This document shows, piece by piece, positions 1-8,534 of a stretch of 64,000 nucleotides of DNA (the stretch's first letter is position 1; the number at the start of each line of letters is the position of its first letter). A program made the translations under genes and the position numbers. The stretch is from Halostella salina (GTDB taxonomy: Archaea > Halobacteriota > Halobacteria > Halobacteriales > Natronoarchaeaceae), in assembly GCF_003675855.1 (NCBI RefSeq), contig NZ_RCIH01000007.1, positions 62,001 through 126,000 on the forward strand, in the 5' to 3' direction. The notes below the pieces were generated by a model. The model was not told the origin of the DNA. It worked only from the letters and a program-made list of their open reading frames with translations, and searched no databases.

Positions 1-245
1 CGCAGGTGGTAGATCGACTCGTAGCGGTCCTCGTACTCCTGTGCCGTGAGGCAGGCGAGATGGTCGAAGCCGGCCTCGTCCCGGAGCGTCGACAGCGCGT
101 CCTGCACCTCGTCGGGCCGGACGACGAACCCCTCGGCGTTGCGGTGGGACTCGCGGTCGATCGCCGTCTCCCCGAGCAGGTCTGCGAGCGCGTCGTAGTC
201 GACGCCCTCGGTGACCGGCGCGGGGGGCTCTTCCTGCTTGCTCAT
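1..245 (-). CDS. nuoC: NADH-quinone oxidoreductase subunit C (or NuoCD fusion), N-terminal part
   Basis: The gene runs off the left edge, so only about 81 N-terminal residues are visible. It starts at the ATG at 245, which overlaps the nuoB stop in an ATGA (242-245). The visible part begins with a short acidic leader and then a fold resembling the start of the 30 kDa subunit of complex I, with VRPDEVQDALSTLRDE and an ESIYHL stretch like the segment that precedes the NuoC core. In haloarchaea NuoC and NuoD are commonly fused; the window cannot show whether that is so here. Position directly after nuoA and nuoB supports the call. The complex oxidises a reduced carrier and passes electrons to menaquinone at the cytoplasmic membrane. 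Confidence 0.85.
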   Translation of the reverse strand, partial: MSKQEEPPAPVTEGVDYDALADLLGETAIDRESHRNAEGFVVRPDEVQDALSTLRDEAGFDHLACLTAQEYEDRYESIYHL

Positions 246-949
246 GGTGAATCAGCCCAGTTGTAGCGCATGACGAGGGTTTCCTCGTCTATCTCCTGTG
301 CCAGTTCGTCGACGATCTCGTCGCGTTCGAGGTCGGCGAACTGCTCCAGTTCGTAGGGCTTGACCGTCACCGGCGCGGACTCGCCGTTGGCGACGCGCTC
401 CTGCAGCTTCGCGACGCCGTAGACGAGCGCCTCGGGGCGGGGCGGACAGCCCGGGACGTGGATGTCGACCGGGATGACTTCCTCGGCCCCCTTCACGACG
501 TTGTACCCCTCCTGGAACGGGCCGCCGGAGATGGTACACGACCCCATGCCGACGACGAACTTCGGCTCGGGCATCTGGTCGTAGACGCGCTTCATCCGCG
601 GCGAGAACTTCGAGACGATGGTCCCCGGGACGATCATCACGTCGGCCTGGCGCGGAGAGGCACGGGGGACGCCCGCGCCGAAGCGGTCCAGGTCGTGCTT
701 GACCGCGTAGGTGTGCATCATCTCGATGCTGCAGCAGGCGATCCCGAACTGCAGCATGAACATCGACGACCCCCGCACCCAGTTCATGAACTTGTCGAAC
801 TTGGTGAGGATGAAGGGGGAGGCACCGAACGCCTCGCGGAGCTTCGAGTTGAAGCGGTCGTCGACGCCCTCGCCCATGCGGGCCTCTCGCGTCTTGGTCT
901 GTGGGGCTGTACTGTCGACGATCGACTCCCGCGGGTTATCGCTGCTCAT
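242..949 (-). CDS. nuoB: NADH-quinone oxidoreductase subunit B
   Basis: This 235-residue protein is the subunit that carries the N2 iron-sulfur cluster at the quinone end of complex I. The cluster ligands are visible: a CC pair in GIACCSIEMM (about residues 72-73), a Cys in GMGSCTISGG (about 138) and a Cys in PGCPPRPEA (about 168). The first 40 or so residues are an acidic extension longer than in bacterial NuoB, as is common in halophiles. It overlaps nuoA by 14 bases upstream and nuoC by 4 bases downstream, so the three are one transcript. The motifs are unambiguous. Confidence 0.97.
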   Translation of the reverse strand: MSSDNPRESIVDSTAPQTKTREARMGEGVDDRFNSKLREAFGASPFILTKFDKFMNWVRGSSMFMLQFGIACCSIEMMHTYAVKHDLDRFGAGVPRASPRQADVMIVPGTIVSKFSPRMKRVYDQMPEPKFVVGMGSCTISGGPFQEGYNVVKGAEEVIPVDIHVPGCPPRPEALVYGVAKLQERVANGESAPVTVKPYELEQFADLERDEIVDELAQEIDEETLVMRYNWADSP

Positions 950-1349
950 TGGTTACCCTCCGTGTTTGCTCAGGGCTTTGCGCCCATTCGACTGCGCCGT
1001 TGCGCCACGCCCACGCGAGTGCGACGACGAGAACACCGACGAACACGAGCATCGGAGCCAGCACCTGCATCAGGCTCGCCCCGTTCTCCAGTGCCGAGCG
1101 GTACATGACCGTCCACGGGAAGATGAGGACGGTCTCGATATCGAAGACGAGAAACAGCAGGGCGACCATGTAGTACTGGATGTTGAACCGGATCTTGGTC
1201 CCCCCCGTCGGGATCTCGCCGCTCTCGTAGGTGGCGCGTTTGCTGTCTTCCGGGACGCTCGGCCGGAGGAGACTCGAAACGCCCATCATTCCGAGCGGAA
1301 TGAGGAGTCCCACCAGACCCAGCGCGCCGACTGCTATCCACTGGTTCAT
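936..1349 (-). CDS. nuoA: NADH-quinone oxidoreductase subunit A
   Basis: The 137-residue protein is a small membrane subunit of complex I. Three hydrophobic segments are visible: one at the N-terminus (IAVGALGLVGLLIPLG), one in the middle (YYMVALLFLVFDIETVLIFP) and one near the C-terminus (LAPMLVFVGVLVVALAWAW). The central FDIETVLIFPW stretch and the preceding ESGEIPTGG loop are the family signature. It is the first gene of the operon, and a TATA-like element lies about 35 bases upstream. The 14-base overlap with nuoB implies translational coupling. Confidence 0.96.
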   Translation of the reverse strand: MNQWIAVGALGLVGLLIPLGMMGVSSLLRPSVPEDSKRATYESGEIPTGGTKIRFNIQYYMVALLFLVFDIETVLIFPWTVMYRSALENGASLMQVLAPMLVFVGVLVVALAWAWRNGAVEWAQSPEQTRRVTNEQR

Positions 1350-1379
1350 TCTCCGTAACGTGCGCAGGTTAGAAACGCA

Positions 1380-1392
1380 CCCATATAAGGGT
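1380..1392 (-). promoter_or_regulatory. TATA-type promoter of the nuo operon
   Basis: On the minus strand the sequence CCCTTATATGGG sits about 35 bases before the nuoA start. This spacing would place transcription start about 10 bases before the ATG, typical of haloarchaeal short-leader transcripts. No other AT-rich box is seen between here and the neighbouring purE gene. Confidence 0.6.
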
Positions 1393-1498
1393 TGATTCTT
1401 GCCGTTTTGCCGGGATTCGATTCCACGGCGATTCGTGTCGGGCCGATCCGGGTACTGTGCGGTTCGCCGGCCCCCAGAGGTCGTGAGTCGCAGGCCGA

Positions 1499-2155
1499 TC
1501 AGCCGTCCCGGTCGCGGAACCCGGGCGTCCCGAGTTCGTGGAGGTCCCGGGAGACCTCCCCGACCTCCTGCTGGAGGCCGTCGTGGTACGCGACGAGGCG
1601 GTCGCGGAGCACCTCGTGCTCGCGCGCGAGGATCTGGACCGCCGACAGCGCCGCGTTGAACGACTTGCCCGCGTCGACGGCGACCAGCGGCGCGCCGGTC
1701 GGCATCCCGATGACGCTGTCGACGGACTTCTCCTGAACCGGGACGCCGATGGTCGGGACCGGGTAGGCGATGGAGGCGGTCATGTTCGGGAGGTCGGCGG
1801 ACTTCCCGCCCGCCCCGGCGATGATCACGTCGACGCCGCGGTCGGCGGCCGTCTCCGCGTAGGCGTACATCAGTTCCGGCGTCCGGTGGGCCGAGACGAC
1901 GTACGTCTCGAACGTGAACCGAACGTCCGGCGGGTCGTCGTAGTCGGTCAGTTCCTGGAAGCCGAGTTCGCGGAGCGCGTCGTACGCGCCGGGGTCGTCG
2001 TCGGTCCCCATCATCACGTCGAGGTCCGAGTCGCTCCCCATGATTATCCCCACGTCGGGCGTCTCGGCGGGGTCGCGGTCCCGCTCGGCCTCGGCTTCGA
2101 GCGATGCGATCAGGTCGGAGACGGAGTCTGCCTGTGTCATTGGTGATGGACTCAC
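1499..2155 (-). CDS. purE: 5-(carboxyamino)imidazole ribonucleotide mutase
   Basis: PurE converts N5-CAIR to CAIR in purine synthesis. The phosphate-binding MGSDSD motif, the SAHRTPE motif and the GAGGKSADLP loop are all present. The protein is 218 residues from the GTG at 2155 (213 from the ATG at 2140), longer than the usual 160-170, because of an N-terminal acidic leader and an insertion of about 20 residues, rich in Asp, between GSDSD and SAHRTP. The GTG start overlaps the purK stop (GTGA, 2152-2155), which favours it and points to translational coupling. PurK makes the substrate, so the pair form a functional unit. Confidence 0.95.
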   Translation of the reverse strand: MSPSPMTQADSVSDLIASLEAEAERDRDPAETPDVGIIMGSDSDLDVMMGTDDDPGAYDALRELGFQELTDYDDPPDVRFTFETYVVSAHRTPELMYAYAETAADRGVDVIIAGAGGKSADLPNMTASIAYPVPTIGVPVQEKSVDSVIGMPTGAPLVAVDAGKSFNAALSAVQILAREHEVLRDRLVAYHDGLQQEVGEVSRDLHELGTPGFRDRDG

Positions 2156-3318
2156 TCGAAGGTCAGTTCGTCGCGCGTCGCACGGGCCCGTTCGAGCGCC
2201 TCGGCCGGGTCGTCGCCGTCGCCGACAGCCGTCACGTGGCCCATTTTCCGGAGCGGGTACACCTCGCGCTTGCCGTACCAGTGGAAGCCGACGCCGGGCG
2301 TCGAGAGCGCGTCGTCGACGCCGCGGAGTTCGGCCCGCTGGCGCTCGGCCACGTCGCCGAGCACGTTCGCCATCGCCGTCGGCGCGCGCAGGTCGGTCGC
2401 GCCGAGCGGCCGGCCCGTGACCGCCCGGGCGTGCTGTTCGAACTGCGAGGTGAGCGCGCCCTCGATCGTCCAGTGGCCGGAGTTGTGCGGGCGCGGCGCG
2501 ATCTCGTTGACCGAGATGTCGCCGTCCTCGGTCTCGAACAGCTCGATCCCGTAGGTCCCACGCCCGTCGAGCAGTTCCAGCACGTCGCGGGCGACCGACT
2601 GCGCGCGCTCGCGGACGGCGTCGCTCGTCCGCGCCGGGACGACGGTTTCCCGGAGGATCTCGTCCTCGTGGACGTTCTCTCCGACGGGGAAGGTCGCGAC
2701 CTCGTCGTCGCCCTTGACGCCGATGACGGACACCTCGCGCTCGAAGTCGACGAACGACTCGACCATCGCACCCCCGTCGTCCGCGCCCACCGCGGCGAGT
2801 ACGTCCTCGGCGTCGTCCGGGTCGTCGATCGGCGCGTTGCCGCGGCCGTCGTAGCCGCCGGTCCGTGCCTTCACCATCGCGGGCGTCCCGAGGTCGTCGA
2901 GCGCGGCCCGCAGGTCGTCGGCGTCGTCGGCTGCGCGGAACGGCGGCACGGGGATCCCGGCGTCCGCGAGCGTCCGCTTCTGGACGAGTTTGTCCTGAAT
3001 CGTCCGCAGCGTCCCCGGGTCGGGGTGGACCGGCACGCCGGCCGCCTCGCTCGCGGCGGCGAGCAGGTCGGGGTCGGCCAGTTCGATCTCGAAGGTGAGG
3101 TAGTCGGCCCGCTCGGCCAGTTCGTGGACTGCGGCCTCGTCGTCGAACTCGGCGACGATCTGGTCGCGGGCGACCGGCGATGCGGGACAGTCGGGCGTCG
3201 GGTCGAGGACGACCAGCTCGACGCCGAGCGGCGCGGCGGCCTCGCCGAGCATCCGGCCGAGCTGGCCGCCGCCGACCACCCCGAGCGTCGGTCCGGGCGT
3301 CGACAGCGGCGAAGTCAT
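2152..3318 (-). CDS. purK: 5-(carboxyamino)imidazole ribonucleotide synthase
   Basis: PurK is the ATP-grasp enzyme that carboxylates AIR with bicarbonate and ATP to give N5-CAIR. The 388-residue protein opens with the dinucleotide-like loop GVVGGGQLGRML, has the ATP-grasp pieces MVKARTGGYDGRGN and AMVESFVDFERE, and the metal-binding VNEIAPRPHNSGHWTIE near residue 270. Length is normal for the family. It sits 31 bases after the Agl23-like gene and overlaps purE, so the three may be co-transcribed. Confidence 0.97.
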   Translation of the reverse strand: MTSPLSTPGPTLGVVGGGQLGRMLGEAAAPLGVELVVLDPTPDCPASPVARDQIVAEFDDEAAVHELAERADYLTFEIELADPDLLAAASEAAGVPVHPDPGTLRTIQDKLVQKRTLADAGIPVPPFRAADDADDLRAALDDLGTPAMVKARTGGYDGRGNAPIDDPDDAEDVLAAVGADDGGAMVESFVDFEREVSVIGVKGDDEVATFPVGENVHEDEILRETVVPARTSDAVRERAQSVARDVLELLDGRGTYGIELFETEDGDISVNEIAPRPHNSGHWTIEGALTSQFEQHARAVTGRPLGATDLRAPTAMANVLGDVAERQRAELRGVDDALSTPGVGFHWYGKREVYPLRKMGHVTAVGDGDDPAEALERARATRDELTFE

Positions 3319-3349
3319 GTGGGCGGGGGTTCCGCGCGTCGTCGTTTAA

Positions 3350-5182
3350 CTACGTCGATTCGTTCAGCGCCGCGCGGTCGACGAAGACCACGACCTCGGT
3401 CCCGGGGGCCGTGAGTTCGTACGTCCGGGCGTCGTATCCCTCGGCGTATTCGGCGACGGTCGCGGAGTTGTTCGCCCGCGTGACCACGACCGGCGGCGAC
3501 TCGTCGGCCATCGCGGTTTCGAGCGCGTCCGCCTCCGCCACGCTGGTCGACTCGGCGTCCGCGGCCTCGAAGTACCACGGCAGGGGCAGCCGGTGGTACC
3601 AGTTGGCGTTGTTCTCCACCAGCACCCCATTCTCGTCGGTAGCGTTCTCGACCGGGAGGCTGGCGGTCCGGCTCTCGTTATCGACGTGGAAGAAGTCGCC
3701 GTAGTACAGCACGTCGACGCCGTCGTTTCCGCCGGCGACCGCGTCGATATCCGCCAGCGTCCCGCGCATCTCGCCGGCCGGCTGGCCGTACTGCACCATC
3801 GGGTTGTCCGCGGACTGCGGGGCGGCGTGAGCGTAGTGGACGCCGGAGCCGACCATCGCCACCACGACGGCGACGAGGACGAGCGCGGACAGCCCTGTCC
3901 GGACCGCGTCGTCGGCGGCGATCGCGGCCGACCCCTTCCGGTACACCAGCGCGAGGCCGACCGCCGCGGGGAGCGCGAGCGGGACGACGAAGTGGACGAG
4001 CGTCCAGGCGGCCTTCGTCGCGCTGACGATGGGGTAGAAGACGATGCTCATGCCGGCCCAGTACGCGCCGAGTCCGACCAGGGCACGGGGGCCGTTCTCG
4101 GCGTACCGGTCGGCGAGGAAGCCGACCACCGCGAGCACCGTCACGGGGGCGGCCGCGACCGCAAGCGTCCGTACGTAGTACAGCAGCCACGAGATGTACG
4201 GATGGCTCAACTGGACGCCGCTGGTCCAGAAGCCGACCCGGTCCCAGGTGCCGGAAAGCGCCGTGTCGACGACGGCGGGCAGCAGCGCCGGGTTCGCCAG
4301 CGCGTCGCCGAGATTCGTCGCGGCGGCGTCACCCCGCGGCGCGTAGAACAGCACGAGCACGAGGACCACCTGCACGAACGCCAGCGCGACCGGCCCGCTC
4401 CAGTACCGCAGGTCGTCGGCGCGGGCCTCGACCGCCGCCCGGATGCGGGTGACCGGGTCGGTTGATCCGGCGGCCTCGCTCGGGGCGTCGGTCGCGTCCG
4501 CCGGCTCGCCGGCGTCGGCCGGTTCGCCCCCGTCGGTGGCGGCCGATCCGGTCGGCTCCGTGGCTCGCAGGATCCGGTGGTCGACCACGAGCAGCCCCGC
4601 CCCGGCCCAGGCGAGCAGGTACAGCAGGGCGTTCTCCTTCGTCGTCAGCCCGAGGCCGAGCGCGAGCGCGCCGGCGTAGAGGGACCACGGCGATCCCCGG
4701 TCGTACGCCCGGACGAAAAAGCCGAGGGCGAACAGCATGAACCCGGCGACCAGCACGTCGTTGCGCATGAACCGCGAGTAGTAGACGAGGACCGGGTTCA
4801 GCGCGAGAAACAGCCCGAGCGCGACCGTCTCGTCGTCGTCGAGCCGCGACCGAAAGAGCAGGGCGGCGAGCGGGAGCAGGCCGCCGACCAGCGCGACGAC
4901 GAGCCGCGCGGCGAAGTCGGTCGGGCCGAGGGGGCCGAAGAGGAACTCGTTGACGTGAAAGAGGAACGGGCCGTGCAGCGCGGGGTCGTACGTCCACGCG
5001 CCCGTGTCGGCGTAGCTGAGGACGGCGTAGCCGAGTCGTCCCTCGTCCCAGTGGGCGATCCGCGAGCCCAGGCCGACGAGGCGGACGAGCAGCGCGAGGG
5101 CGGCCAGTCCGACGACCGCACCCACGGTCCGGTCGCGGAGCGCGTCGCGGGCGGAGGATCCGTCTGCCATCGGTTCCCTCAC
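3350..5182 (-). CDS. Agl23-type (TIGR03663) polytopic membrane protein
   Basis: This 610-residue protein has ten or more hydrophobic segments and the early motif IAHWDEGRLGYAVLSYA, which matches the TIGR03663 / Agl23 family of haloarchaea. The WDEG acidic motif in the first extracytoplasmic loop resembles that of GT-C glycosyltransferases. Family members have been linked to flipping of lipid-linked sugar in archaeal N-glycosylation; that role is family knowledge. A hydrophilic, Gly/Ala/Asp-rich insert at about residues 205-245 interrupts the membrane segments. The frame opens with GTG at 5182; the ATG at 5170 (MADGSSARD) is an equally good start. It lies upstream of purK on the same strand. 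Confidence 0.75.
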   Translation of the reverse strand: MREPMADGSSARDALRDRTVGAVVGLAALALLVRLVGLGSRIAHWDEGRLGYAVLSYADTGAWTYDPALHGPFLFHVNEFLFGPLGPTDFAARLVVALVGGLLPLAALLFRSRLDDDETVALGLFLALNPVLVYYSRFMRNDVLVAGFMLFALGFFVRAYDRGSPWSLYAGALALGLGLTTKENALLYLLAWAGAGLLVVDHRILRATEPTGSAATDGGEPADAGEPADATDAPSEAAGSTDPVTRIRAAVEARADDLRYWSGPVALAFVQVVLVLVLFYAPRGDAAATNLGDALANPALLPAVVDTALSGTWDRVGFWTSGVQLSHPYISWLLYYVRTLAVAAAPVTVLAVVGFLADRYAENGPRALVGLGAYWAGMSIVFYPIVSATKAAWTLVHFVVPLALPAAVGLALVYRKGSAAIAADDAVRTGLSALVLVAVVVAMVGSGVHYAHAAPQSADNPMVQYGQPAGEMRGTLADIDAVAGGNDGVDVLYYGDFFHVDNESRTASLPVENATDENGVLVENNANWYHRLPLPWYFEAADAESTSVAEADALETAMADESPPVVVTRANNSATVAEYAEGYDARTYELTAPGTEVVVFVDRAALNEST

Positions 5183-5275
5183 GGTGGCCCCGGGTTGAAA
5201 TTCTTTATCTTCCGGCCGGCGTCAGCCTCGCCCCGAACGGCAGTCCTTTAGTCGGTGCTCCCGGAACCGGTTGGT

Positions 5276-5677
5276 ATGGTAACGCTCGGACTGGTGGTCG
5301 CGGAGTTCAACGCTCCCGTCACCGAGGAGATGGAGCGGTCGGCGCGCGAGGCGGCCGACGCGGCCGACGCCGAGGTCGTGGAGACGCTCCGCGTCCCCGG
5401 CGCGTACGACACGCCGCTGGCCGCCGACCGGCTGGCTCGCCGGGACGAGGTTGACGCCGTGGCGGTGGTCGGCGCGATCATCACCGGCGACACCGACCAC
5501 GACCAGAAGATCGCCGACGCGGCGTACGGGCGGCTCACCGACGTGAGCCTCGACCGCGACACGCCCGTCGCCCTCGGTGTCTCCGGTCCCGGCATGAGCG
5601 CCGACGAGGCCCGAGCGCGTACCGACAACGGCGCGAAGGCGGTCGAGAGCGCCGTCCAACTCGCCGAGGAACTATGA
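5276..5677 (+). CDS. ribH: 6,7-dimethyl-8-ribityllumazine synthase
   Basis: RibH condenses a ribityl-aminouracil with dihydroxybutanone phosphate in riboflavin synthesis. The motifs AEFNAPVTEEM, RVPGAYDTPLA and TGDTDHDQKIADAAYG match the archaeal family, including the catalytic His in the last. I chose the ATG at 5276 (MVTLGLVV) because it gives the usual 133 residues; a GTG at 5255 in frame would add a short unmatched leader. The stop overlaps the next gene by ATGA (5674-5677), indicating an operon with the aminotransferase. RibL, another flavin enzyme, lies 3 kb away but in a separate unit. Confidence 0.95.
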   Translation: MVTLGLVVAEFNAPVTEEMERSAREAADAADAEVVETLRVPGAYDTPLAADRLARRDEVDAVAVVGAIITGDTDHDQKIADAAYGRLTDVSLDRDTPVALGVSGPGMSADEARARTDNGAKAVESAVQLAEEL

Positions 5678-6825
5678 GCATGGACTTCGCCAGCAGAGTA
5701 CAACGAGTCGAACCGAGCGCGACGCTCGCCATCAGCGACAAGGCCTCCGCGCTGGAGGCCGACGGCGTCGACGTGGTGGACCTGAGCGTCGGCGAACCGG
5801 ACTTCCCGACGCCCGAGAACATCGTCGAGGCCGGAAAGGACGCGATGGACGCGGGCCACACGGGCTACACGCCCTCGAAGGGCATCCCCGAGCTTCGCGA
5901 GGCGATCGCCGACTACCTGCGGGACGACTGCGGCCTGCACTACGACGCGGACAACGTCATCGTCACGCCCGGCGGCAAGCAGGCGCTGTTCGAGACGTTC
6001 CAGTCGCTGATCGACGATGGGGACGAGGTCGTCCTGCTCGACCCGGCGTGGGTGTCCTACGAGGCGATGGTGAAGCTCTCGGACGGGTCGGTCTCCCGCG
6101 TCGACACCGCCGCCCACGACTTCCAGCTCGAACCCGCGCTCGACGACCTCGCCGAGACGGTGTCGGACGACACCGAACTGCTCGTCGTCAACTCGCCGGG
6201 CAACCCCCACGGTGCAGTGTACTCCGACGCTGCGTTAGAGGGCGTCCGCGACCTGGCCGTCGAACACGACATCACGGTCATCTCCGACGAGATATACCGC
6301 GAGATCACGTACGGTGCGGAGCCGACCAGCCTCGGCACCTTCGACGGGATGGCCGAGCGCACGGTCACGATAAACGGCTTCTCGAAGGCCTACTCGATGA
6401 CCGGCTGGCGGCTCGGCTACGTCGCCGCGCCCGAGGCGCTGATCGACCAGGCCGGCAAGCTCCACTCCCACTCGGTCTCGTGTGCGACCAACTTCGTCCA
6501 GCACGCCGGCGTCGAGGCGATCGAAAACACCGACGAGGCCGTCGCGGAGATGGCCGAGGCGTTCGAGGAGCGCCGGGACATGCTGGTCGACCTGTTCGCC
6601 GACCACGGCGTCGACGTGGCCACGCCCGACGGCGCGTTCTACATGATGCTGCCCGTGGACGACGACGACACCGCGTGGTGTGAGGGTGCCATCGAGGACG
6701 CCCACGTCGCCACGGTGCCGGGCAGCGCCTTCGGCACGCCGGGCTACGCCCGCATCTCCTACGCGAACAGCAAGGAGCGACTCCGCGAGGCCGTCGACCG
6801 CCTGGCGGCGGAAGGGTATCTGTAA
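5674..6825 (+). CDS. Class I/II pyridoxal phosphate aminotransferase (aspartate aminotransferase family)
   Basis: The 383-residue protein is a fold-type I PLP enzyme. It shows SVGEPDFPTPENI, YTPSKGIPELREAI, the NSPGNPHGAVY motif, the ISDEIYREITYG Asp/Tyr pair that contacts PLP, and the INGFSKAYSMTGWRLGYV block with the Schiff-base lysine. These are the signatures of the aspartate/aromatic aminotransferase subgroup; the exact amino acid substrate cannot be read from sequence. It starts at the ATG overlapping the ribH stop. The partner gene suggests shared expression, not a shared pathway. Confidence 0.93.
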   Translation: MSMDFASRVQRVEPSATLAISDKASALEADGVDVVDLSVGEPDFPTPENIVEAGKDAMDAGHTGYTPSKGIPELREAIADYLRDDCGLHYDADNVIVTPGGKQALFETFQSLIDDGDEVVLLDPAWVSYEAMVKLSDGSVSRVDTAAHDFQLEPALDDLAETVSDDTELLVVNSPGNPHGAVYSDAALEGVRDLAVEHDITVISDEIYREITYGAEPTSLGTFDGMAERTVTINGFSKAYSMTGWRLGYVAAPEALIDQAGKLHSHSVSCATNFVQHAGVEAIENTDEAVAEMAEAFEERRDMLVDLFADHGVDVATPDGAFYMMLPVDDDDTAWCEGAIEDAHVATVPGSAFGTPGYARISYANSKERLREAVDRLAAEGYL

Positions 6826-6843
6826 GGCTTCGACGCCGCCGGC

Positions 6844-7548
6844 TCAGGGCCGTTTTTCCTGCAGTATCGGTATCTCGGCTATCTTCTCGTCGTCCAGCGC
6901 CGCCCAGTCCACGCCGTCCGGTTTTTCGTATCCGGTCCCCGTCGCTATCGTCCGCTCGGGCGTCACGACGTGGTCCATCGGCACGTCGTGGGCGTCCCGC
7001 GGGAGCCCCTCGTCGGCGACCTGTAACTCGTGGACCGTCGTGACGACGGTCGTGTCGTCGTCGACCAGCCCCACCTCGCGCAGGAGCGCGAACTCCAGGT
7101 CGCTGTACCCCTCGCCCTTGCCGATCCGCGCGCCGCGATCGTCGACGACAACGCTGCCGGAGACGATCAGGTCGACTGCAGCCATCTCCTCGGGCAGGAC
7201 CTGCACGCCGAGTTCGTCGGCCCCCGAGATGGTTGTCGCCTCGTCGTAGTCGTCGATCCGGTCCGGGTCGAGTTCGAGGAACGGCCGCTCGTCGGCCAGC
7301 CGCGGGACCGCGACGTAGACGGTCTTCCCGGCGTCCAGCGCGCGGCGGCGGACCGGGCGCTGCGGCGAGTCGGGATTCGCCTTGATCGCGTCGGCATCCC
7401 GCCACGCCGCCAGTTCGGTCAGGCGGTCGGCTGCTTCCTTCGCGCCCGCGAAGTTCGGGATCCGGCCGTGTGGCGGGAACGGGAACCGCGCCTCGCCGCT
7501 GTCCTCCAGGTCGTCCCAGACGCGCTCGCGAAGCTCCTGCTTGTCCAT
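6844..7548 (-). CDS. 5-formyltetrahydrofolate cyclo-ligase
   Basis: This enzyme uses ATP to convert 5-formyl-THF to methenyl-THF. The protein is 234 residues from the ATG at 7548 (MDKQELRERV); the open frame extends upstream but without family resemblance. The family core is visible: an Arg/Lys-rich early helix, then the nucleotide-binding GKGEGYSDLEFALL loop, and TTVVTTVHELQV. A C-terminal segment, PERTIATGTGYEKPDGVDW, also matches haloarchaeal members. It is convergent with the aminotransferase, 18 bases apart. Confidence 0.9.
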   Translation of the reverse strand: MDKQELRERVWDDLEDSGEARFPFPPHGRIPNFAGAKEAADRLTELAAWRDADAIKANPDSPQRPVRRRALDAGKTVYVAVPRLADERPFLELDPDRIDDYDEATTISGADELGVQVLPEEMAAVDLIVSGSVVVDDRGARIGKGEGYSDLEFALLREVGLVDDDTTVVTTVHELQVADEGLPRDAHDVPMDHVVTPERTIATGTGYEKPDGVDWAALDDEKIAEIPILQEKRP

Positions 7549-7605
7549 GCGCGTCACCTGTCGGGCCGGCCTAATAGAACGCGCCGGTCGGCCGGCCGCC
7601 ACGAG

Positions 7606-8034
7606 TCAGCCGCTCCGGCACTCCGCCTCGAACGCGGGGTCGCCGTTCTCCACCGTCGCCTCCACGAGGAAGTCGCCACACTCCAGGGGGTCCCACGTGC
7701 GGCCGCGCTGTCCGGCCGGGGTGTTGACCGTGACCTCGTGTTGCTCGTCGGTCGGGCGGAGCGTCGCGACCATCTCGTACCGGTCCGACTCCGGCGGGAG
7801 GACGCCCGAGAAGCTGTTCGTCGTGCGCCCGCCCTGCCGGACGACGACCTCGTACTCGCGCTCGGCGTCGTCGCGGTTCCTGATGCCGACGGTCACCGTC
7901 GCCTCGTCCGGCGTCTCTGCCCCGTCGTCGTCCGTCCCCGAGAGACACCCCGCCGTGGCTCCGGCGAGACCGACGCCGGTCAGCGCGAGGAGCCGTCGCC
8001 GTCCCACCGTCGTTCCGTCCCCATGTTCAGTCAC
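7606..8034 (-). CDS. Putative Tat-exported lipoprotein of unknown function
   Basis: The protein is 142 residues from the GTG at 8034, which I prefer over a start 13 codons upstream because it puts the twin-arginine signal near the N-terminus. GRRRLLALTGVGLAGATAGC shows a Tat-type hydrophobic stretch ending in a lipobox Cys (AGC), so it is probably exported and lipid-anchored. After an Asp-rich spacer comes one beta-rich domain (EATVTVGIRNRDDAEREYEV) resembling small immunoglobulin-like haloarchaeal lipoproteins. Two later Cys (ECGDF and EAECRSG) may form a disulfide. No specific function can be assigned. Confidence 0.8.
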   Translation of the reverse strand: MTEHGDGTTVGRRRLLALTGVGLAGATAGCLSGTDDDGAETPDEATVTVGIRNRDDAEREYEVVVRQGGRTTNSFSGVLPPESDRYEMVATLRPTDEQHEVTVNTPAGQRGRTWDPLECGDFLVEATVENGDPAFEAECRSG

Positions 8035-8093
8035 GTGGCAGGCGTCTCCGCGAGCCGACAAAACAGTTCGCACGGTTGCCCCGTCGCGCGGCG

Positions 8094-8534
8094 CTACCCG
8101 CGCTCCTCGACGACCCTCTCGTAGATGTCGCCCGTCGACAGCAGTTCGCCCTCGAACCGCGGCTCGCGGGCGGAGGCCCGGCGGAGCTCGCAGTCGATCC
8201 CGCGTCGGGCGAGTTCGTCGGCGATGGCGTCCTCGTCGTGGTGCTGGTCGTGGCCCAGCACGATGTAGTCGGGCGCGATCTCCTCGATGGGGACGAAGAT
8301 GTCCTCGCGGTGGCCGAGGCGGGCGCGGTCGACCACCTCCAGGGCGTCGACCATGTCCCGCCGCTGCCGGTCGGGAAGGACGGGCGGCTCCTTGTGCGTG
8401 ACGTTCCCCCGGCGGGCGACGATGACGTGGAGTTCGTCGCCCAGTTCGGCCGCCTCCCGCAGGTAGTGGACGTGGCCGGGGTGGAGCACGTCGAACGTGC
8501 CCTGTGCGATCACGGTGGTCGTGTGCGCGCTCAT
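8094..8534 (-). CDS. ribL: FAD synthase (archaeal RibL type)
   Basis: RibL adenylylates FMN to FAD. The 146-residue protein has the nucleotidyltransferase HxGH motif in [17 protein letters not shown], a conserved [10 protein letters not shown] loop, and [11 protein letters not shown] at the position of the ST(x)I motif. Length and these loops match the archaeal RibL family and not the longer bacterial RibF. A related pyrophosphate-releasing cytidylyltransferase is the alternative. The start overlaps the stop of the upstream JAMM gene by four bases (8531-8534), so both are one transcript. Confidence 0.88.
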   Translation of the reverse strand: MSAHTTTVIAQGTFDVLHPGHVHYLREAAELGDELHVIVARRGNVTHKEPPVLPDRQRRDMVDALEVVDRARLGHREDIFVPIEEIAPDYIVLGHDQHHDEDAIADELARRGIDCELRRASAREPRFEGELLSTGDIYERVVEERG

